DNA of 9,088 nucleotides, from positions 1-9,088 of the forward strand of contig JAGUUF010000215.1 in NCBI GenBank assembly GCA_020063545.1. The letters are read 5' to 3'. Shown here one piece after another: positions 5,738-9,088 of this stretch. Below the pieces are notes generated by a model. The model was given only the letters and a program-made list of their open reading frames with translations. It was not told where the DNA came from and did no database searches. Position numbers and translations under genes: made by a program. The number at the start of each line of letters is the position of its first letter. The stretch's first letter is position 1. This stretch comes from Cytophagales bacterium (GTDB lineage: Bacteria; Bacteroidota; Bacteroidia; Cytophagales; Cyclobacteriaceae).

Positions 5738-7069
5738 ATGAAACTCAATAAAGACCTGTACCTCAACAGCCGGATGTTTTTTCTAACCGGTATTGTGGTG
5801 CTGGCTTTCATCGTCAGTTTCATTCTTTCATCCCTTGTTATACTTCCGAAAATTCTGTTGCTGGTACTGGTTGCCGTACTGGTAACCGATGTGCTGTTGC
5901 TGTTCCGCACCAAAAGAGGGTTGCACGGATACCGCTTTACACCCGACAAACTTTCCAATGGCGATGAAAATGAAATCAGGATTTACCTTGAAAACTTTTA
6001 TCCCTTCAGGGTCTTCCTTGAGGTGATTGACGAAATTCCGCACCAGTTTCAGAAACGCGATGTCTCCTTTACCCTTAAGCTGGAAGTGCGGGCCAGCAAA
6101 ACCATCCATTATTTTCTGCGGCCGGTAAAACGTGGTGAATACGCATTCGGGGCTGTGAATGGTTATGTATCCTCACCGTTAAAACTGGTAAAGCGCAGGT
6201 TCCGGTTTTCGGCCGATGCGGTAGTGCCGGTGTATCCATCGTACATACAAATGCGCAAATACGAACTGATGGCCATATCAAACCGCCTTACCGAAGTGGG
6301 AGTAAAGAAGATCAGGCGGATAGGCCACAACATGGAGTTTGAACTTATTAAAGAATATGTGGCTGGCGATGATGTGCGCACCATTAACTGGAAAGCTACC
6401 GCCCGCAGAAACCAGCTCATGGTAAACCATTACCAGGATGAACGCTCGCAGCAGGTGTACTCGCTTATTGATAAAGGCAGGGTAATGCAGATGCCTTTTA
6501 ACGGTATGAGCTTGCTGGACTACGCCATCAATGCCTGCCTGGTAATTTCCAATATTGCCATACGCAAATCAGACAAAGCCGGATTGATAACTTTTCAAAA
6601 CGATATCGGTACTACTTTGCCGGCCAGCCGCAGCAACCGGCAAATGGCCAGTATACAGGAAGTGCTGTACAACCAGAAGACCGGTTACCGCGAATCGGAC
6701 TTTTCAACGGTGTACGGCCACATTCGAAGAAAAATAACGCAACGCAGTTTATTGCTCCTGTTTACCAACTTCGAATCGCTTTACGGCATGCAGCGCCAAC
6801 TGGCCTTTTTAAAGAATCTGAACAAACAGCATGTGCTGGTGGTGATTTTCTTTGAAAACACCGAATTAAGTTCGCTTACTTCCGCACCGGCAAGCCAGGT
6901 AAAGGAAATTTATTATAAAGCAGTGGCCGAAAAATTCGCGTTCGACAAAAAGCTGATTGTAAAGGAACTCCAACAGGCCGGCATTCAAACCATTTTAACC
7001 CCGCCCGAAAAACTAACGGTGAACACCATTAACAAATACCTTGAATTAAAGTCGCGGGGCATGATTTAA
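5738..7069 (+). CDS. DUF58 domain-containing membrane protein, likely MoxR partner
   Basis: A 443-residue protein with two N-terminal membrane helices (about 13-31 and 34-56) joined by a very short loop, then a cytoplasmic body. Residues ~60-185 form the beta-rich N-terminal region typical of DUF58 proteins. The DUF58 signature runs from G196: G-H-N-M-E-F-E-L-I-K-E-Y (196-207), G-D-D-V-R-T-I-N-W-K (210-219) and A-T-A-R (220-223). A von Willebrand A-like fold follows (about 239-440), but its first metal-site motif is D-K-G-R-V (245-249) instead of D-x-S-x-S, and the later strand ends in F-T-N-F-E-S (342-347) where an Asp is usual, so metal binding is probably lost. Two start codons lie in tandem, GTG at 5735 and ATG at 5738; the ATG is taken. 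It is the last gene of the cluster; 105 bases separate it from the next gene. DUF58 proteins are the standard neighbours of MoxR, which supports a direct partnership. Confidence 0.94.
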   Translation: MKLNKDLYLNSRMFFLTGIVVLAFIVSFILSSLVILPKILLLVLVAVLVTDVLLLFRTKRGLHGYRFTPDKLSNGDENEIRIYLENFYPFRVFLEVIDEIPHQFQKRDVSFTLKLEVRASKTIHYFLRPVKRGEYAFGAVNGYVSSPLKLVKRRFRFSADAVVPVYPSYIQMRKYELMAISNRLTEVGVKKIRRIGHNMEFELIKEYVAGDDVRTINWKATARRNQLMVNHYQDERSQQVYSLIDKGRVMQMPFNGMSLLDYAINACLVISNIAIRKSDKAGLITFQNDIGTTLPASRSNRQMASIQEVLYNQKTGYRESDFSTVYGHIRRKITQRSLLLLFTNFESLYGMQRQLAFLKNLNKQHVLVVIFFENTELSSLTSAPASQVKEIYYKAVAEKFAFDKKLIVKELQQAGIQTILTPPEKLTVNTINKYLELKSRGMI

Positions 7070-7113
7070 CCGGGGCATTTTCGGGAACGTCATTCTTTTT
7101 TTAACTTCACTTT

Positions 7114-7131
7114 CCGGTAAGTTTTTACCGG
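7114..7131. other. Perfect 7-bp stem-loop after the DUF58 gene
   Basis: CCGGTAA (7114-7120) and TTACCGG (7125-7131) form a perfect seven-base-pair stem with a GTTT loop. A T-rich run (about 7094-7102) lies before it and an A-run (7133-7138) lies after it on the + strand, the reverse of an intrinsic terminator, and the - strand does not offer a T-run after the stem either. It lies 45 bases after the DUF58 stop and 43 before the next ATG. It may be a transcript-end-protecting hairpin, a protein-binding palindrome or part of the leader of the metallopeptidase gene; the sequence does not decide. Elsewhere in this 105-base gap, TTTG at 7140-7143 and AATACTTG at 7161-7168, 17 bases apart, are a weak match to the Bacteroidota promoter pattern (TTTG / TAnnTTTG), which would give a transcript with almost no leader. 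I did not list it as a promoter. Confidence 0.45.
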
Positions 7132-7174
7132 CAAAAAAGTTTGCATTTATGGTTCACTTTAATACTTGTCGGAT

Positions 7175-9088
7175 ATGAGAGATGTTTACAGTTGGATTTT
7201 TGGAATAGCGCTGCTGGTAACAGCTGAAGGATTACATGCCCAGCAGTTTATGGGTGTTAAAATAAAGGAGCACACGGTTTGCTATGGGCATTCCGAAAAC
7301 CATGATTACTATGTGCCCCCGCCTGAAGAATTTGTTCGCTGGAAAAACGGTGCGCGCACAAAAACGGCAACCATTCAGGTAAACTACAACGGCTTTACAC
7401 CCCAGGCCCAGGCCGCATTTCAATACGCGGTTGATATCTGGGCCTCCCTTATCACCTCATCACAAACCATTACCATTGATGCATACTGGCAACCCCTGGG
7501 AGCGGGTATTTTGGGCGGAGCTATTTATACATCGGCTTTTGCCAACTTTGATGGCGCCCAGAAACTGAATGTATTTTACCCGGCTGCCCTGGCCGAAAAG
7601 ATGGCCGGTAAAAACCTGAATGGCAATAACTCTGAAATTTTTACGCAATTCAGCAGCAGCGCCAACTGGCATTTAGATCCATCTTCTCCGCCTCCGGCAA
7701 ATACGTTTGATTTGGTTACAGTAGTGCTCCATGAAATCGGGCATGGGCTGGGCTTTTCCGGATCGTTCAAAATACTCTCCAATGGTCAGGGTGAAGTAGG
7801 GGTGCAAACTACCGGTGTGCCTATCATTTACGATGTTCCTATCGAGAATGGTACAAACGTAAACCTCATAGAAGGCTTTGCTTCACCATCCAGTCAACTG
7901 GCGACACAGCTTACTAACCAGAACCTTTTCTTCGATACCCCCAACTCTACTAATGCCCGTTTGTTTGCCCCTAATACATTCAGCAGCGGCTCCAGTATCA
8001 GTCATCTTGATGAGGCTACCTATAACTCAACAGGAAATGCGTTAATGACTCCCCAGATTGCTCCTCAGGAAAGAGTGCTTTCACCAGGTGTAGCATTGGA
8101 TATGCTGAAAGACATGGGATGGGAAAATGTCTTCATCAGTCACCAGGCCCTGCCAAACACTGAAAACGTAACCGGTCCCTACACCGTTACGGCAGTAGTT
8201 ACGAGCGACAACGGCTTTAACTCTTCAACATTAAAACTAAATTATACAACCAACGGCACCACCTTTACAGAGGTACCGATGACGTCCACCGGATCACCAA
8301 ATGAGTATTCCGCTGTTATTCCCTCAACCGGTACCGCCACAACCTACGGCTATTTTATTTCCGTTAACGATAACAGCAACCGGCAATTTGTAAAACCCGG
8401 CAAGTTTGTGCGCAAGCAAAACACCCAGCTGCAGGCATTGTTTGTTTTTGAAGCCGGCCCGGATACAAAAGCCCCTGTCATCACGCATGCTCAAAAACCT
8501 TTTTTGCTTGATACCGACACCGAACTCGTAGTCGATGCCCGCGTTACGGATAACATCGGCATTGCTTCGGTGCTGCTGGAGTACCTCATTAATGATATTC
8601 CCCAGTCAGGGCAGCCGTTTACCCTGCAAAACCCGGGAGAAGATTCCATTTACCGATCTACGATTAACCTGGGCACTGGGCTTACCAATGGCGATGTGCT
8701 GAAATATCGCATCCTTGCTACCGATAATTCATCTAACAACAACCAGCACATCTCACCGGCCAGCGGTTATTATGTTTTAAATGTGGTGGGACTGGCCCCT
8801 ACCCAAAATTCATATGCCAATGATTTTAATACGCCAAGCGATGATTTTTTTGGCGTGGGCTTCAGCATCACCACACCAACCGGTTTTACCAACCCTGCTA
8901 TCCACAGTACGCATCCCTACCCGGAAGGTACCGGGTTCCCGGGCGATCAATATGACTACATCTACCAGCTTAAAGTGCCCATCCGGATAAAAGCACAGGA
9001 TGCCACCCTGAAGTTTGACGAAATTGTATTGGTAGAACCCGGGCAATCGGGCACTGTTTTTGGCGACCCGAATTTCTGGGATTATGTG
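7175..9088 (+). CDS. Secreted zinc metallopeptidase-like protein with Ig-like domains, 3'-truncated by the window edge
   Basis: The frame from the ATG at 7175 stays open for 638 codons to the window end. Residues 1-22 look like a signal peptide with cleavage after L-H-A (22/23). The peptidase-like region covers about 60-316 and contains H-E-I-G-H-G-L-G-F-S-G at 186-196: HExxH with the G-L-G-F extension of zincins, but Gly at position 196 where metzincins have their third zinc ligand. Downstream S-H-L-D-E (276-280) and L-M-T-P (290-293, a possible Met-turn) offer H277 as an alternative ligand. The domain closes with L-S-P-G-V-A-L-D-M-L-K-D-M-G-W (302-316). Two Ig-like beta domains follow (about 328-410 and 433-528, the second opening K-A-P-V-I), then a further beta-rich region (about 536-638) that may be a jelly-roll. 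The missing C-terminus may carry a type IX secretion sorting domain, usual for such proteins in this phylum, but it cannot be seen. The 105-base gap and different type of product suggest a separate transcription unit. The exact peptidase family is not identified. Confidence 0.85.
   Translation, partial: MRDVYSWIFGIALLVTAEGLHAQQFMGVKIKEHTVCYGHSENHDYYVPPPEEFVRWKNGARTKTATIQVNYNGFTPQAQAAFQYAVDIWASLITSSQTITIDAYWQPLGAGILGGAIYTSAFANFDGAQKLNVFYPAALAEKMAGKNLNGNNSEIFTQFSSSANWHLDPSSPPPANTFDLVTVVLHEIGHGLGFSGSFKILSNGQGEVGVQTTGVPIIYDVPIENGTNVNLIEGFASPSSQLATQLTNQNLFFDTPNSTNARLFAPNTFSSGSSISHLDEATYNSTGNALMTPQIAPQERVLSPGVALDMLKDMGWENVFISHQALPNTENVTGPYTVTAVVTSDNGFNSSTLKLNYTTNGTTFTEVPMTSTGSPNEYSAVIPSTGTATTYGYFISVNDNSNRQFVKPGKFVRKQNTQLQALFVFEAGPDTKAPVITHAQKPFLLDTDTELVVDARVTDNIGIASVLLEYLINDIPQSGQPFTLQNPGEDSIYRSTINLGTGLTNGDVLKYRILATDNSSNNNQHISPASGYYVLNVVGLAPTQNSYANDFNTPSDDFFGVGFSITTPTGFTNPAIHSTHPYPEGTGFPGDQYDYIYQLKVPIRIKAQDATLKFDEIVLVEPGQSGTVFGDPNFWDYV

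Noticed and set aside
892..7069. Bat aerotolerance operon
   Set aside because: The MoxR-DUF58 pair fits, but no BatA/BatB von Willebrand A proteins or BatC/BatE TPR proteins are present, and the DUF4129 and DUF4350 genes mark a different cluster type.
7114..7138. Rho-independent terminator for the MoxR cluster
   Set aside because: The stem is good, but the T-run precedes it and an A-run follows it on the + strand; on the - strand no T-run follows the stem.
7140..7168. Bacteroidota-type promoter (TTTG, 17 bases, AATACTTG)
   Set aside because: The -7 box matches only four of six fixed positions and would leave almost no leader before the ATG at 7175; chance matches in AT-rich gaps are common.
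1..9088. Defence island, prophage or mobile element
   Set aside because: No integrase, transposase, nuclease, toxin-antitoxin pair, target-site duplication or visible change in base composition was found.

Overview
The window looks like a chromosomal segment of a Bacteroidota bacterium, probably of the Cytophagales or Chitinophagales type. The evidence is the gene set (SpoIIM-family protein, DUF4129, DUF4350, MoxR, DUF58 in that order), the lack of purine-rich Shine-Dalgarno sequences before clear starts, intergenic gaps filled with phased 7-base repeats, and a large secreted multidomain protein of the kind this phylum exports. All genes found lie on the + strand. I saw no rRNA, tRNA, CRISPR array, transposase or integrase.

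Layout. Positions 1-799 hold the 3' part of an M19 (renal-dipeptidase-like) metallopeptidase whose start lies before the window. A 92-base gap (800-891) carries heptad repeats in both orientations. From 892 to 7069 runs a tight six-gene cluster: SpoIIM/DUF95 membrane protein, an unassigned polytopic membrane protein, a DUF4129 protein, a DUF4350 protein, a MoxR AAA+ ATPase and a DUF58 protein. The first four overlap by 23, 14 and 1 bases, and MoxR and DUF58 are 8 bases apart. The one looser joint is the 58-base gap before MoxR, again with heptad-phased repeats. A 105-base gap (7070-7174) with a perfect 7-bp stem-loop separates the cluster from an open-ended gene (7175 to the window end) for a secreted zinc metallopeptidase-like protein with Ig-like domains.

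How the genes may work together. MoxR ATPases are AAA+ chaperone-like machines usually encoded beside a von Willebrand A-like or DUF58 partner. Here the ATPase has all its expected catalytic motifs. Predicted topology puts the DUF58 domain, the DUF4129 domain and the C-terminal helical part of the DUF4350 protein on the cytoplasmic side, where MoxR would act. The two polytopic membrane proteins could form the membrane core. The cluster resembles the Bat aerotolerance operons in its MoxR-DUF58 pair, but no Bat von Willebrand A or TPR proteins are present in the window. An envelope-related function is inference; the pathway is unknown. The flanking peptidase genes are probably separate units.
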